Origin: an uncultured Mucispirillum sp.
Lineage (GTDB): Bacteria > Chrysiogenota > Deferribacteres > Deferribacterales > Mucispirillaceae
Length of the DNA: 64,000 nucleotides
Reading direction: 5' to 3'
Assembly: GCA_944325215.1 (NCBI GenBank)
Contig: CALUZC010000007.1
Span: 1-64,000 of the forward strand
Shown here: one piece after another, positions 1 through 9,675 of the stretch
Numbering within the stretch: position 1 is the stretch's first letter
Layout of the letters: each line of letters begins with the position of its first letter
Notes under the pieces: generated by a model
The model's database searches: none
What the model was told of the DNA's origin: nothing
Seen by the model: the letters and a program-made list of their open reading frames with translations, nothing else
Program-made: the position numbers and the translations under genes

Positions 1-36
1 GCACCTTTAGATGCTGCAGGTGGTAGTGGCTTATAG
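1..36 (+). CDS. C-terminal tail of a CDS entering from the left
   Basis: The first frame reads A-P-L-D-A-A-G-G-S-G-L followed by TAG at 34-36, and a perfect hairpin with a T-run follows 10 bases later. That is what the end of a gene looks like. Only 11 residues are visible, too few to name the protein. The other two forward frames meet stops within the same stretch. Confidence 0.45.
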   Translation, partial: APLDAAGGSGL

Positions 37-46
37 CCAAAGAGCA

Positions 47-79
47 AACTACCCGTTTAACGGGTAGTTATGATTTTTT
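47..79 (+). terminator. Intrinsic terminator of the upstream gene
   Basis: An 11-bp perfect inverted repeat (47-57 with 59-69, GC-rich core ACCCG/CGGGT) is followed by a run of six T at 74-79. It separates the gene fragment at 1-36 from the racemase gene, whose ribosome binding site (AAGGTGAT) follows at once. Confidence 0.75.
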
Positions 80-90
80 AAGGTGATAAT

Positions 91-783
91 ATGAAAACAA
101 TAGGTATAATAGGTGGTATGGGACCACTGGCTACAATTGATTTATATGAAAAAATAACATTTAACACAAAAGCAGAAAAAGACCAGGACCATATACATAT
201 AATAATAGACAGCTACCCACAAATAGAAGATAGAACTGCTTATATTTTGCATGGTGGTAAAAATCCGAAAGATAAATTAATAGAAAGTGCAAAAAGGCTA
301 GAAAATGCAGGAGCAGATGCTTTAATTATGCCATGCAATACTGCCCATTATTTTGCTAATGATATAGAAAAGGAAGTTGGTATTCCACTTATTCATATTG
401 TAAAAAGTGCAGCAGAAGCTATAAAAAATAAATATCCTAATGCAAAAAAAACAGGGTTAATAGCTACAACAGGCACTATAAAATCTGGAGTTTATGCTAA
501 TATATTAAAAGATTATGGCTATGATATTATAGAACTTGATGAAAAGCTAGAAAATAATATCATGGACTGTATTTATAAAGGTGTAAAAGCAGGGAAAACA
601 GAAGAGTATGTTACGCTTTTTCAAGAATGTGTAGATAAAATTACTGATATGGGAGCAGATGTATTAATTGCAGGCTGCACTGAAATTCCAATTCTAGTGC
701 CACATATAAAATCTAAACTTCCAGTAATTGATGCTACTTTAGAACTTGCTTTAGCTGCTGTTAACTTTGCCTTGCCAAAGTAA
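91..783 (+). CDS. Aspartate/glutamate racemase family protein
   Basis: This 230-residue protein has the PLP-independent Asp/Glu racemase fold: N-terminal IGIIGGMGP, then MPCNTAH with Cys82 and AGCTEIP with Cys196. Those are the two catalytic thiols of the family, which remove the alpha proton from opposite faces. Length matches typical aspartate racemases. AAGGTGATA lies just before the ATG. The likely reaction is interconversion of L- and D-aspartate or a related acidic amino acid in the cytoplasm, possibly for cell-wall or D-amino-acid metabolism. Substrate cannot be read from sequence; broad-specificity RacX-type enzymes look similar. It follows a terminator and is not obviously part of an operon. 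Confidence 0.85.
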   Translation: MKTIGIIGGMGPLATIDLYEKITFNTKAEKDQDHIHIIIDSYPQIEDRTAYILHGGKNPKDKLIESAKRLENAGADALIMPCNTAHYFANDIEKEVGIPLIHIVKSAAEAIKNKYPNAKKTGLIATTGTIKSGVYANILKDYGYDIIELDEKLENNIMDCIYKGVKAGKTEEYVTLFQECVDKITDMGADVLIAGCTEIPILVPHIKSKLPVIDATLELALAAVNFALPK

Positions 784-834
784 ATTTTTATGTATAGAAA
801 AATAGTATAATTGTAAAAAAGAGGAGGTTATCTA

Positions 835-1151
835 ATGGCAGATAATACAAAATTTTGTCCTGAATGTGGCAAAAAGGTAGCAGCTAATGCAGTAGTATGC
901 ACAGGTTGTGGAGTTCAGTTAAAACCAATTGGATTAGGTTCTGGCAAAAATAAAATGGTGGCAGCATTACTCGCATTTTTTCTAGGTGGCTTTGGTATTC
1001 AATGGTTTTATCTTGGTAAGAAAAGTTATTGAATAATATCTCTTTTTTATTCTGGACAGGAATTCCTGCAATAGTATCTTTTATTCATTTTATTATACTT
1101 TTCGTTTCCAGTGATGAAGAATTTGATGCAAAATATAAAAAGGGGCAATAG
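835..1151 (+). pseudogene. Zinc-ribbon/TM2-domain protein, frameshifted (copy 1)
   Basis: A strong ribosome binding site (GAGGAGG) precedes ATG 835. The first frame encodes a zinc ribbon with two CxxC pairs (residues 8-11, 22-25) and the first TM2 helix ending in FYLGKK, then stops at 1030-1032. Reading moved back by one base around 1021-1026 continues as KLLNNISFLFWTGIPA..., giving the second TM2 helix and the typical SSDEEFDAKYKKGQ end, stopping at 1149-1151. The intact product would be about 105 residues, a small membrane protein of unknown function. The break lies in an A-rich stretch (AAGAAAAG). It may be a real mutation, a sequencing error or, less likely, frameshifting. A second copy follows at once. 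Confidence 0.8.
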
Positions 1152-1157
1152 TAGACT

Positions 1158-1594
1158 ATGGAAAATGATACAAAGTTTTGTACAAGTTGTGGTAAAAAAT
1201 CTTAAGAAAAGCAGTAATATGTCCAAAATGTGGTTGTGAACAAACAAGATTAAGAACCAATTATACAGATAAAAATAGAGTAATGGCAGCACTACTTGCA
1301 TTTTTTGTTGGTGTATTTGGAGTGCATTGGTTTTATATTGGTAAAAAAATATATGGCATAATTATGCTTTTATGTGCTGTCTTATCGCAAGTATTTATTT
1401 TTTATTCAATTATTTTGATAGAATATTTAGGGTATTCAAAGTCAAGTGATTTTTCTATCCTATTGACTATTACCATATTAATATTATCTATAATTGGATT
1501 GGTAGCATTAGTTGTGGTAAGTATTATTAATGGAATAATATTTTTAACGCAAAGTGATGAACAGTTTAATAAAAAGTATCTAGATTATAAATAA
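1158..1594 (+). pseudogene. Zinc-ribbon/TM2-domain protein, frameshifted (copy 2)
   Basis: ATG 1158 starts a second zinc-ribbon protein (N-terminus MENDTKFCTSCGKK) that stops at 1203-1205. The remainder continues after a one-base backward shift in the A6 run 1194-1199 as ILRKAVICPKCGC, followed by VMAALLAFFVGVFGVHWFYIGKK and two or three hydrophobic segments, ending at 1594 after SDEQFNKKYLDYK. It is therefore a paralog of the gene just upstream, separated from it by six bases, and it is broken the same way, in a homopolymer. TM2 domains sit in the membrane with a cytosolic zinc ribbon here; no function is established. An internal ATG at 1283 could give only the membrane part. Confidence 0.75.
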
Positions 1595-1718
1595 TCTTAC
1601 AGGGAACATTACTTTTAAAGTATGTAAAAAGACACTAGGAAATTATAATTAATGTGTGCAGGCATAAATAAATACCATACAGTATTTTTTAAAAGTATAT
1701 CCCTAAAAATTTGAGAGA

Positions 1719-3068
1719 TTACTTTGTTTTATATGACATTAATGCTGCTAGCCTGCCTATATTTTTATAGCCTATTAAGCTGCATATAAAATCAGTAAAC
1801 TTGCCAAATTTTCTATAAAATATATTAAAAAGTAAGTAAGGTATCCACTGGTTTTTAGATTTAGGCATTCTTTTAATAATATTTTTAAAAGAGTATATAT
1901 CTTTATAGATTTTTAAATACCCTTGTTTAAGTTCATCTGGGCTCATATTTTTAGGCATAAATACAACATTAGCAGTATTATATTTTGCATAATCATCATC
2001 TATAATTCTACCAGATGATTTTAATTTTTTAAAAAGCTCTGTTCCAGGATAAGGTGTTAAAATGTGAGATGTTACTGTTTCAATTTTATTATCAACTATC
2101 CATTTTAAAGTGTTTTTAAATGTATCTTTATTATCGCCGTCCAGCCCAAAAACGAAGCTGGCATTAATCATTATACCACGTTTATGGATTTCAGAAACTA
2201 TATAGTTATAACGCTCCACATTATTTTGCACTTTTTCTGCATCTTCAATAGATGAAGTATTAATACTTTCAAAACCAATAAATAAACTTTGGCAGCCTGC
2301 ACTTTTCATTTTATCAAGCATATTTGGAATATTTACCACATTACTGGAAACTGCAGCATTCCATTTTAGGTTAAGCGGTGTTATAGCTTCTAATAATTCA
2401 AAAGTCCATACAGGATTACCTATCAGGTTATCATCAATAAACATAATATGCCTGTTATTTATAGCTTTAATATCCTTAATAACATCTTGAACACTTCTTG
2501 AAATATATAAGTTTTTATATGCATCTGTGCTGTTATAGCAGAAGTTACATTTATAAGGGCAGCCTCTGCTGGTAGATATAATATTATAATATAAGTATTC
2601 ACTTTTATTTATTAAGTTATAGGCAGGGGAAATAATACTATTAGGTGTAATATTACTTGTATTATGGTAATATCTTTTTTTAAGCTGTCCTTTTTCAAAA
2701 TCGCTGATAATATCATACCATGTTAGTTCTGCAAGCCCAATACTTAATGCATCAAAATATTCTTCTGATTCATCAGGATTAGCAGTAATATGAATACCAC
2801 CAGCAACAACAGGAATATTTTTTTCCCTATATTTTTTTGCAATTTCTACAGCCCTGAAAAACACATCTACTGTAATGCTTATGCCCACAATATCTACTTT
2901 TTCATTAAAATCAATATCTTTTATATTTTCGTTTTCATATATTATGGTATGCTTATCTTGAAACATATTTGCAATGGTCAAAAGCCCAAGGGAAGGGGAC
3001 ATTTTTGTTTTAAGCCCTGTATCCATTGGTCTTTTAATCATTTTTGGTTGGATAAGTTTGATAATCAT
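1719..3068 (-). CDS. Radical SAM protein with N-terminal B12-binding-like domain
   Basis: The protein has about 449 residues if started at the ATG whose complement is 3066-3068, the start of MIIKLIQPKM. A longer in-frame ATG at 3104 would overlap the neighbouring trhA gene, and its extra residues look unlike the family. Residues ~1-125 resemble the B12-binding Rossmann domain (VDIVGISITV, VVAGGIHIT). The radical SAM core follows with CPYKCNFC, the three cysteines that bind the [4Fe-4S] cluster, then the FIDDN and FIGFES strands. This is the BchE/P-methylase/HpnP-type class (B12-binding radical SAM); the substrate, often a lipid, tetrapyrrole or peptide, cannot be inferred. It lies downstream of trhA on the same strand with about 7 bases between them. 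Confidence 0.8.
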   Translation of the reverse strand: MIIKLIQPKMIKRPMDTGLKTKMSPSLGLLTIANMFQDKHTIIYENENIKDIDFNEKVDIVGISITVDVFFRAVEIAKKYREKNIPVVAGGIHITANPDESEEYFDALSIGLAELTWYDIISDFEKGQLKKRYYHNTSNITPNSIISPAYNLINKSEYLYYNIISTSRGCPYKCNFCYNSTDAYKNLYISRSVQDVIKDIKAINNRHIMFIDDNLIGNPVWTFELLEAITPLNLKWNAAVSSNVVNIPNMLDKMKSAGCQSLFIGFESINTSSIEDAEKVQNNVERYNYIVSEIHKRGIMINASFVFGLDGDNKDTFKNTLKWIVDNKIETVTSHILTPYPGTELFKKLKSSGRIIDDDYAKYNTANVVFMPKNMSPDELKQGYLKIYKDIYSFKNIIKRMPKSKNQWIPYLLFNIFYRKFGKFTDFICSLIGYKNIGRLAALMSYKTK

Positions 3069-3075
3069 AATGTTA

Positions 3076-3723
3076 CTATAACACCACGTAGAATAATACT
3101 GCAAAAAATTGAAGCACAGTACCAGCTAATACAAACAAGTGCCATATGGCGTGGTTAAATGGAAGTGATTTCCATTTATAAAATATTACACCAAATGAAT
3201 AAGAAAGTCCGCCTGCTGCTAAAAGTATTACGCCACCTAGTTCAACATTTTTTACAAAAGGGTATATGGCAATCAATATCATCCACCCCATAGCAAGATA
3301 TATAATAGTAGATATTTTCCTAAAATTATTACCATATATTATTTTTAATATTGTACCAGTAATAGCACACGCCCATATTACACCAAAAATAGACCATCCC
3401 CAAGCACCACGCAGGTTAACAAGCATAAACGGTGTATAAGAGCCAGCAATAAGGTAATATATAGATATGTGGTCAAACATATTTAATTTTTTTGCTGCTT
3501 TAGTTTTTGAAAAGCTGTGGTATAAGGTGGAAGCAGTATATAAAACTATCATAGATGCTCCATATATGGAAGAAGCTACTACTTTCCAAGCATCACCATA
3601 AAGGGCAGCAAATACAACTAATATAACAAGCCCTGCAATGCTTAAAGCTATACCAATACCATGGGTAACAGCATTCATTATCTCTTCTGCTTTTGTATAT
3701 TTTGGTAAAACGTATTCTGACAT
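3076..3723 (-). CDS. trhA: Hemolysin III / TrhA family membrane protein
   Basis: A 215-residue protein with seven hydrophobic segments of the PAQR/hemolysin III family (YqfA, TrhA). The conserved N-terminal E-x-x-N-A-x-T-H-G-x-G (EEIMNAVTHGIG), the STLYHSF segment, DHISIYYLIAGSYTPF and the C-terminal NHAIWHLFVLAG histidines are all present; these Ser/His/Asp residues line the putative metal site. In Bacillus and E. coli the family affects membrane lipid and energy homeostasis. The start is supported by GGAG seven bases upstream on the minus strand. It lies 34 bases downstream of a small Cys-containing gene and directly upstream of a radical SAM gene, likely one transcript. Confidence 0.88.
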   Translation of the reverse strand: MSEYVLPKYTKAEEIMNAVTHGIGIALSIAGLVILVVFAALYGDAWKVVASSIYGASMIVLYTASTLYHSFSKTKAAKKLNMFDHISIYYLIAGSYTPFMLVNLRGAWGWSIFGVIWACAITGTILKIIYGNNFRKISTIIYLAMGWMILIAIYPFVKNVELGGVILLAAGGLSYSFGVIFYKWKSLPFNHAIWHLFVLAGTVLQFFAVLFYVVL

Positions 3724-3757
3724 TAATTACTCCAATTAATTGATATATATAAGGAAA

Positions 3758-3952
3758 CTATGGAAGAAATTCATCTATTGAGTGTTCTTTAATCTTCAAT
3801 GGACCTTGAAACAGGTTGCATCTTGATTTAACTTCGTCTTTAGTAATGTATTTCTTTATAGCTGCACATCTAAAAAGATATATTTCTTTCATCTGCTCTA
3901 CTTTAATATCTTTTTTATGGATACAGCCGTGATTACAGCCCCTTAAACTCAT
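3758..3952 (-). CDS. Small four-cysteine hypothetical protein
   Basis: A 64-residue ORF with four cysteines (C6, C10, C29, C45), basic and without a membrane segment; I do not recognise a family. It may bind a metal or Fe-S cluster, but the spacing is not a classic zinc ribbon. It ends 34 bases before trhA on the same strand, so co-transcription is likely. A promoter with TATAAT lies so close that transcription would start at or within three bases of the ATG, implying a leaderless message. If that ATG is not used, the internal Met21 (ATG at 3890-3892) is the alternative and the protein would be 44 residues. Confidence 0.5.
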   Translation of the reverse strand: MSLRGCNHGCIHKKDIKVEQMKEIYLFRCAAIKKYITKDEVKSRCNLFQGPLKIKEHSIDEFLP

Positions 3953-3959
3953 AAGGTGG

Positions 3960-3987
3960 ATTATATCATTAAAAAATATATTATCAA
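3960..3987 (-). promoter_or_regulatory. Sigma70-type promoter for the small Cys protein/trhA transcript
   Basis: On the minus strand, TTGATA (complement of 3982-3987) and TATAAT (complement of 3960-3965) are spaced by 16 bases, and the -10 is extended (TGATATAAT). The predicted start point falls at about 3952-3954, right at the ATG of the 64-residue ORF. Confidence 0.6.
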
Positions 3988-4110
3988 TAAAAAATTATTA
4001 TTTTTTACTATAATAATTTTGAATAATAAAATACCTTGTATAATAATATCACAAATGATATATTTATATATTAGATTAAAAGCAATAAATTTTATGTTTG
4101 GAGGTATAAT

Positions 4111-4431
4111 ATGGATTATAGAAGAGGAACAAGGATAGTAATGGATGAAGATAAAATCAAAAGGGAAGGTATATATGATTTAGAAAACATTTATAAAGAT
4201 ATAGATAATATGGCAGAATATGCAGGATTAATTAAAAAAAATAAATATACTTACATCTGCCAAGGTAATGAAAAAGATTTAGCAGCCCTTGCTATATTTA
4301 ATTTCCATAAATTAGTTGAACAAGAATGGTTTACAAAAAATGTAAAAGAATGGACTTGGATAAATAAAGAAGAAGGTGATGAAAATCTAATAGAACATTT
4401 TAAAAATGAGAATGAAGGTGTTTGGGTTTAA
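4111..4431 (+). CDS. Hypothetical partner protein upstream of VapD-like gene
   Basis: A 106-residue acidic protein that I do not recognise; it is cytoplasmic (no signal or membrane segment). GGAGG lies eight bases before ATG 4111; a second ATG at 4141 also has a purine-rich leader and would give 96 residues. The middle (residues ~45-75) is aromatic and charged (NKYTYICQGNEKDLAA, VEQEWFTKNVKEWTW). It ends three bases before the ATG of the VapD-like gene, so the two are very probably translationally coupled. Its position fits an antitoxin or regulator of the VapD-like nuclease, but that is inference from gene order alone. Confidence 0.7.
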   Translation: MDYRRGTRIVMDEDKIKREGIYDLENIYKDIDNMAEYAGLIKKNKYTYICQGNEKDLAALAIFNFHKLVEQEWFTKNVKEWTWINKEEGDENLIEHFKNENEGVWV

Positions 4432-4434
4432 TAA

Positions 4435-4782
4435 ATGAGAAAAAAAGTAATCAAAAGAGCAATTAATTTTGATTTAGATACAAAAGAGCTACTTAAACAT
4501 TTTAAAAATACTCATCAAGCATATTCTGCAATAAAAATATTTATGGAAAAAAATGGTTTTGAACATAGGCAGTATTCTGGATATATTTCTAAAGAGCCTA
4601 TATCTGAATTTAGTGCAATAAAATTAACTGAAAAATTAAATAAAAAGTTTAAATGGCTTAAGGATTGTATCCAGAAATATGATGTTACAGAGATAGGTGA
4701 AACTTATGATTTAAAATATATGTTTGATGATGCAAAAAAACAGGAAAAAGAAAAGAGTAAAAATAAAGGATTGGAAAGATAA
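4435..4782 (+). CDS. VapD-like endoribonuclease
   Basis: A 115-residue protein whose residues ~8-90 match the VapD pattern: first strand INFDLDTKELLKHF with Asp13 and Asp15, then AYSAIKIFMEKNGFEHRQ-SGY, then FKWLKDCIQKYDVTEI. VapD has a ferredoxin-like fold related to Cas2; the Helicobacter and Haemophilus proteins are ribonucleases linked to persistence. The N-terminus here carries about seven extra basic residues and the C-terminus a lysine/glutamate-rich tail (~95-115) not seen in the compact family members. It follows the unknown 106-residue gene with a three-base gap, and no promoter fits between them. Confidence 0.75.
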   Translation: MRKKVIKRAINFDLDTKELLKHFKNTHQAYSAIKIFMEKNGFEHRQYSGYISKEPISEFSAIKLTEKLNKKFKWLKDCIQKYDVTEIGETYDLKYMFDDAKKQEKEKSKNKGLER

Positions 4783-5172
4783 CTATTTAGAAATAATAAT
4801 TATAAGATAAGATGGTCAAATGACTGGCTTATTTTTTTATAAAGTCGGTAAATTCTAGAAACAGCATATATAAATAATGTTTGATTTAGTATTAAAATAA
4901 TATATACCATATACGCTACAGTTACAAACATACAAAAAAATATAATAAAATAAAAAAAATACTTGCTTTTTTATTTTAGATGATATAATATTTGCCACTA
5001 ATGATGGAAACAAACCGTGGCTGTTATCATGGCAGCATTCATATAAAGGGGAGTTTCCGACAAGCTAATTTATTAATAAAGAAAATTAAAATTGCTTTTT
5101 TATGGGGCAGAAAAATTTTAATAAATAATAATATATCGTGGTGAAAAACCATAATTTTATTGGAGGTGTAAT
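4783..5172 (+). promoter_or_regulatory. Leader and promoter region of the str gene cluster
   Basis: No gene is visible in these 390 bases. An extended -10 (TGATATAAT, 4981-4989) preceded by TTGCTT at 4963-4968 (15-base spacing, short) is the best promoter for rpsL onward. About 180 bases of leader follow, including a GC-richer stretch at ~5005-5062, unlike its surroundings, which could fold and may carry regulation. No tRNA or riboswitch could be recognised. The cluster starts with a GGAGG site at 5162-5166. Confidence 0.45.
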
Positions 5173-5544
5173 TTGCCGACTCTTAATCAGTTAGTTAGAT
5201 TTGGTCGTATGGAAATGATTAAAAAGACCAAATCTCCGGCATTACAAGCAAACCCACAAAGACGTGGCGTGTGTGTTCGTGTTTATACCACAACACCTAA
5301 AAAACCTAACTCAGCTTTAAGAAAAGTTGCAAGGGTTCGTTTAACAAATGGTATTGAGGTAACAGCTTATATCCCGGGTATCGGCCATAATCTTCAAGAG
5401 CACTCAGTTGTTCTTGTTCGTGGTGGAAGGGTAAAAGACTTACCGGGTGTTCGTTACAAAGTTGTTCGTGGCGCTTTAGATACTGCAGGCGTTGCAAACA
5501 GGAAAAAAAGCCGTTCTAAATACGGTGCTAAAAGGCCTAAATAA
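5173..5544 (+). CDS. rpsL: 30S ribosomal protein S12
   Basis: A 123-residue S12 beginning [11 protein letters not shown]. It starts at TTG 5173 with GGAGG seven bases upstream; no better start exists since the family begins MPTxNQL. The decoding-centre segments [13 protein letters not shown] and [14 protein letters not shown] are intact, with lysines at the positions whose mutation gives streptomycin resistance in other bacteria. It is the first gene of the str cluster (rpsL-rpsG-fusA-tuf-rpsJ-rplC). rpoC is not immediately upstream as in many genomes; a VapD-like gene is. Confidence 0.97.
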   Translation: MPTLNQLVRFGRMEMIKKTKSPALQANPQRRGVCVRVYTTTPKKPNSALRKVARVRLTNGIEVTAYIPGIGHNLQEHSVVLVRGGRVKDLPGVRYKVVRGALDTAGVANRKKSRSKYGAKRPK

Positions 5545-5557
5545 GAGAGGAATATAG

Positions 5558-6028
<471 letters not shown>

Positions 6029-6042
6029 TATAGGAGTTTCCT

Positions 6043-8121
6043 GTGGCAAGAGCAAAATCATTAGATTTACAAAGAAACATTGGTATCATGGCTCACATTG
6101 ATGCTGGTAAAACTACTACTACAGAACGTATATTATATTATACTGGTGTAAACTATAAAATCGGTGAAGTTCATGATGGTGCAGCTACAATGGACTGGAT
6201 GGAGCAGGAAAGAGAAAGAGGTATTACAATTACTTCTGCTACTACTCAATGCTTCTGGAAAGATTATGTTATTAACATTATTGATACTCCAGGACACGTG
6301 GACTTTACTATTGAAGTTGAACGCTCACTTAAAGTATTAGACGGTGCAGTTGGTGTATTCTGTGCAGTTGCTGGTGTTCAGCCTCAGTCTGAAACAGTTT
6401 GGAGACAGGCTGATAAATACAAAGTACCAAGAGTTGCTTTCGTTAATAAAATGGATAGAACTGGTGCAAATTTCTACCGTGTTCTTGATATGATGAATGA
6501 AAGATTAGGTGCTACACCTGTTGCAATTCAAATACCAATAGGTGCTGAAGATAAATTCCAAGGTGTAGTTGATTTAATAGAAATGAAAGGCTACATTTGG
6601 GACGTTGAAGGGGATTTCGGTATGAAATTCAAAGAAGTTGAAATCCCTGCTGATTTAAAAGATAAAGCAGAAGAATATCGTGCAAAAATGATAGAAATTG
6701 CAGTAGAAGCTGATGAAGAGCTTATGGAAAGATACCTTGATGGTGGCGAAGTTACTAATGAAGAAATTAAAGCAGCACTTCGTAAAGGAACTTGTGCATT
6801 ACAGTTTAACCCTGTATTATGCGGAACAGCTTTCAAATATAAAGGTATCCAAAAACTTTTAGATGCAGTAGTTGAATATCTTCCATCTCCACTTGATATT
6901 CCTGCAATTGCTGGTATTAACCCAGAAACTAACGAAGAAGAAACACGCCCTGCAAGTGATGACGAACCATTTGCAGCATTAGCATTCAAAATCATGACAG
7001 ACCCATATATGGGGCAGCTTGCATACTTTAGGGTTTACTCTGGTGTGTTTGAAGCAGGTAATTATGTTTTAAACTCTACTAAAGATAAAAAAGAACGTAT
7101 TGGCCGTCTTTTAAAAATGCACTCTAATAAAAGAGAAGAAATAAAAGAAATCAGGGCTGGTGATATTTGTGCGACAGTTGGTTTAAAATTCACTACAACA
7201 GGGGATACTCTTTGTGATGAGAAAAAACCAATTATATTAGAAGCTATGGAATTTCCAGAGCCAGTTATATCTATTGCTATTGAACCAAAAACAAAAGCAG
7301 ACCAAGATAAACTTTCTGTTGCACTAGGCAAACTTGCTTCAGAAGACCCATCTTTTAGAGTTAGAGTTGATGAAGAAACTGGCCAGACAGTTATTTCAGG
7401 TATGGGTGAATTACACCTTGAAATCATTGTTGACCGTTTAAAAAGAGAATTTAAAGTGGAAGCTAACATTGGTAACCCACAAGTTGCTTACCGTGAAACT
7501 TTCCGTAAATCTGTTAAAACAGAAGGTAAATATATTAAACAGTCTGGTGGTAAAGGTAACTATGGCCACTGCTGGTTAGAAATGACACCACTTGAAGCTG
7601 GTTCTGGCTTTGAGTTTGAAAACAAAATCGTTGGTGGTGCTATTCCAAAAGAATATATCCCAGCTATTGAAAAAGGTGTTGCAGAAGCAATGGAAAATGG
7701 TATAGTTGCAGGCTATCCTGTTGTTGACTTTAAAGTAACTGTATTTGATGGTTCTTTCCATGAAGTTGACTCTAACGAGATGGCATTTAAAATTGCTGCT
7801 TCTATGGCATTTAAAGATGGTATGAAACAAGCTTCACCTGTATTATTAGAGCCTATTATGAAAGTGGAAGTTGTTACTCCAGATGAATACATGGGCGATG
7901 TTATGGGCGACTTAAACTCAAGACGTGGTAGAATTGAGGGTATGAATGTTCAAGGTAATGCACAGGTAATTAATGCAATGGTACCTTTAAAACAAATGTT
8001 TGGTTATTCAACTGAACTTCGTTCTATTACACAAGGTAGAGCAACTTACACTATGCAGTTTGACCATTATGAAGAAGTACCTGCAAATATTGCAGAAGAA
8101 ATAATTAAATCTAGAAATTAA
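6043..8121 (+). CDS. fusA: Elongation factor G
   Basis: A 692-residue translocase GTPase starting at GTG 6043 with AGGAG upstream. The G domain carries the P-loop [15 protein letters not shown], switch [11 protein letters not shown] and NKMD; domains II-V follow in standard order, with [14 protein letters not shown] in domain IV and the [11 protein letters not shown]-like end ([12 protein letters not shown]). Full length with no breaks. It catalyses GTP-driven movement of tRNA and mRNA, and with RRF splits ribosomes. Located between rpsG and tuf as usual. Confidence 0.97.
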   Translation: MARAKSLDLQRNIGIMAHIDAGKTTTTERILYYTGVNYKIGEVHDGAATMDWMEQERERGITITSATTQCFWKDYVINIIDTPGHVDFTIEVERSLKVLDGAVGVFCAVAGVQPQSETVWRQADKYKVPRVAFVNKMDRTGANFYRVLDMMNERLGATPVAIQIPIGAEDKFQGVVDLIEMKGYIWDVEGDFGMKFKEVEIPADLKDKAEEYRAKMIEIAVEADEELMERYLDGGEVTNEEIKAALRKGTCALQFNPVLCGTAFKYKGIQKLLDAVVEYLPSPLDIPAIAGINPETNEEETRPASDDEPFAALAFKIMTDPYMGQLAYFRVYSGVFEAGNYVLNSTKDKKERIGRLLKMHSNKREEIKEIRAGDICATVGLKFTTTGDTLCDEKKPIILEAMEFPEPVISIAIEPKTKADQDKLSVALGKLASEDPSFRVRVDEETGQTVISGMGELHLEIIVDRLKREFKVEANIGNPQVAYRETFRKSVKTEGKYIKQSGGKGNYGHCWLEMTPLEAGSGFEFENKIVGGAIPKEYIPAIEKGVAEAMENGIVAGYPVVDFKVTVFDGSFHEVDSNEMAFKIAASMAFKDGMKQASPVLLEPIMKVEVVTPDEYMGDVMGDLNSRRGRIEGMNVQGNAQVINAMVPLKQMFGYSTELRSITQGRATYTMQFDHYEEVPANIAEEIIKSRN

Positions 8122-8143
8122 AAAGATTTTGGAGGAATAAATC

Positions 8144-9334
8144 ATGGCAAAACAAAAATTTGAAAGAACAAAACCACACGTAAACGTTGGTACTATCGGT
8201 CACGTTGACCACGGTAAAACTACATTAACAGCAGCTTTAACAAACGTTTTATCTCAAAAAGGTTTAGCTGCATTCGTAGATTATGCAAATATTGACAAGG
8301 CTCCTGAAGAAAGGGAACGTGGTATTACTATTGCAACAAGCCACGTTGAATATGAATCTGAAACTCGTCACTATGCACACGTTGACTGCCCAGGTCATGC
8401 CGACTACGTTAAAAACATGATTACTGGTGCTGCTCAGATGGACGGTGCTATATTAGTTGTTTCTGCAGCTGATGGTCCTATGCCACAAACTCGCGAACAC
8501 ATTCTTCTTGCTCGTCAAGTTGGCGTTCCATACATCATCGTTTTCATGAACAAATGTGATATGGTTGACGATGAAGAACTTTTAGAACTTGTTGAAATGG
8601 AAATCAGAGAATTATTATCTTCATATGAATTCCCTGGTGATGATACTCCAATTATCAAAGGTTCTGCATTAAAAGCATTAGAAAACCCAACAGATGAAGC
8701 TCAAACTAAACCAATTTGGGATTTATTAGCAGCATTAGACTCTTACATTCCAACTCCAGAACGTTCTGTTGACCAACCATTCTTAATGCCAATAGAAGAC
8801 GTTTTCTCTATTTCTGGCCGTGGTACAGTTGTTACAGGTAGAGTTGAACGTGGTATTATTAAAGTTGGTGAAGAGATTGAAATTGTTGGTATTCGTGACA
8901 CTTCTAAAACAACAGTTACTGGTATTGAAATGTTCCGTAAACTTTTAGACCAAGGTGAAGCTGGTGATAACATCGGTGTGTTACTCCGTGGTACTAAAAA
9001 AGATGAAGTTGAACGTGGTCAAGTTTTAGCTAAACCTGGCACAATCACTCCACACAAAAAATTCAAAGCAGAAGCTTATATCTTAAATAAAGATGAAGGT
9101 GGCCGTCACACTCCATTCTTCGGTGGATACCGTCCACAGTTCTATTTCAGAACTACTGACGTTACTGGTATCATCACATTACAAGAAGGCGTTGAAATGG
9201 TTATGCCTGGTGATAACATCAGCTGTGAAGTTCAACTTATCCAACCTATCGCTATGGAAAAAGGTTTACGTTTTGCTATTCGTGAAGGTGGTAGAACTGT
9301 TGGTGCAGGCGTTGTTACTGAAATCATTGAGTAA
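8144..9334 (+). CDS. tuf: Elongation factor Tu
   Basis: A 396-residue EF-Tu with P-loop [29 protein letters not shown] and a complete three-domain length. It carries aminoacyl-tRNA to the ribosome as a GTP complex. Strong GGAGG ten bases before ATG 8144. Codon and base use are visibly richer in C and G at third positions than in neighbours, as expected for a very highly expressed gene. Whether a second tuf copy exists elsewhere cannot be seen here. Confidence 0.97.
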   Translation: MAKQKFERTKPHVNVGTIGHVDHGKTTLTAALTNVLSQKGLAAFVDYANIDKAPEERERGITIATSHVEYESETRHYAHVDCPGHADYVKNMITGAAQMDGAILVVSAADGPMPQTREHILLARQVGVPYIIVFMNKCDMVDDEELLELVEMEIRELLSSYEFPGDDTPIIKGSALKALENPTDEAQTKPIWDLLAALDSYIPTPERSVDQPFLMPIEDVFSISGRGTVVTGRVERGIIKVGEEIEIVGIRDTSKTTVTGIEMFRKLLDQGEAGDNIGVLLRGTKKDEVERGQVLAKPGTITPHKKFKAEAYILNKDEGGRHTPFFGGYRPQFYFRTTDVTGIITLQEGVEMVMPGDNISCEVQLIQPIAMEKGLRFAIREGGRTVGAGVVTEIIE

Positions 9335-9352
9335 TCAGGCTGGTAGATTATA

Positions 9353-9661
9353 ATGGAAAATCAAAAGATAAGAATTAAACTTAAAGCTTTTGAACACAAA
9401 ATTTTAGACAAAGTTGTAAAAGACATTGTTAATACAGCTAAAAGAACTGGCGCAAGGGTAGTGGGTCCTATACCACTGCCTACACGCATAGAAAAATTTT
9501 GTGTAACGCGTTCACCTCACGTAGATAAAAACTCTCGTGAGCAGTTTGAAATAAGGACTCATAAGCGTTTAATCGATATTTTTGAGTATAACCCTCAAAC
9601 AATTGATGCGCTTAAGAATCTTGAGCTATCTGCGGGCATAGACGTAGAGATTAAACTCTAA
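9353..9661 (+). CDS. rpsJ: 30S ribosomal protein S10
   Basis: A 102-residue S10 ([16 protein letters not shown]-terminus, [27 protein letters not shown] region split across family motifs, and [17 protein letters not shown]). It is a 30S head protein and also the NusE partner in transcription antitermination. It lies 18 bases after tuf and 14 before rplC. In most bacteria it begins the long S10 operon; here only rplC follows. Confidence 0.97.
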   Translation: MENQKIRIKLKAFEHKILDKVVKDIVNTAKRTGARVVGPIPLPTRIEKFCVTRSPHVDKNSREQFEIRTHKRLIDIFEYNPQTIDALKNLELSAGIDVEIKL

Positions 9662-9675
9662 TAAGGCAGGAATAA

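Noticed and set aside
1191-1210. Programmed -1 frameshift signal in TM2 copy 2
   Set aside because: The A6 run is weakly slippery, but no clear downstream structure or fitting Shine-Dalgarno spacing is seen, and copy 1 has no slippery heptamer; kept only as one option.
3956-4138. Plus-strand ORF of 60 codons before the VapD partner gene
   Set aside because: It is AT-rich, overlaps the minus-strand promoter, and its end overlaps the better-supported start at 4111.
4990-5070. tRNA or riboswitch in the rpsL leader
   Set aside because: No cloverleaf, CCA end or T-loop sequence could be assembled from the GC-richer stretch, and no riboswitch core is recognised.
9093-9353. Plus-strand ORF of 86 codons overlapping the end of tuf
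   Set aside because: It lies entirely inside the highly conserved tuf gene in another frame.
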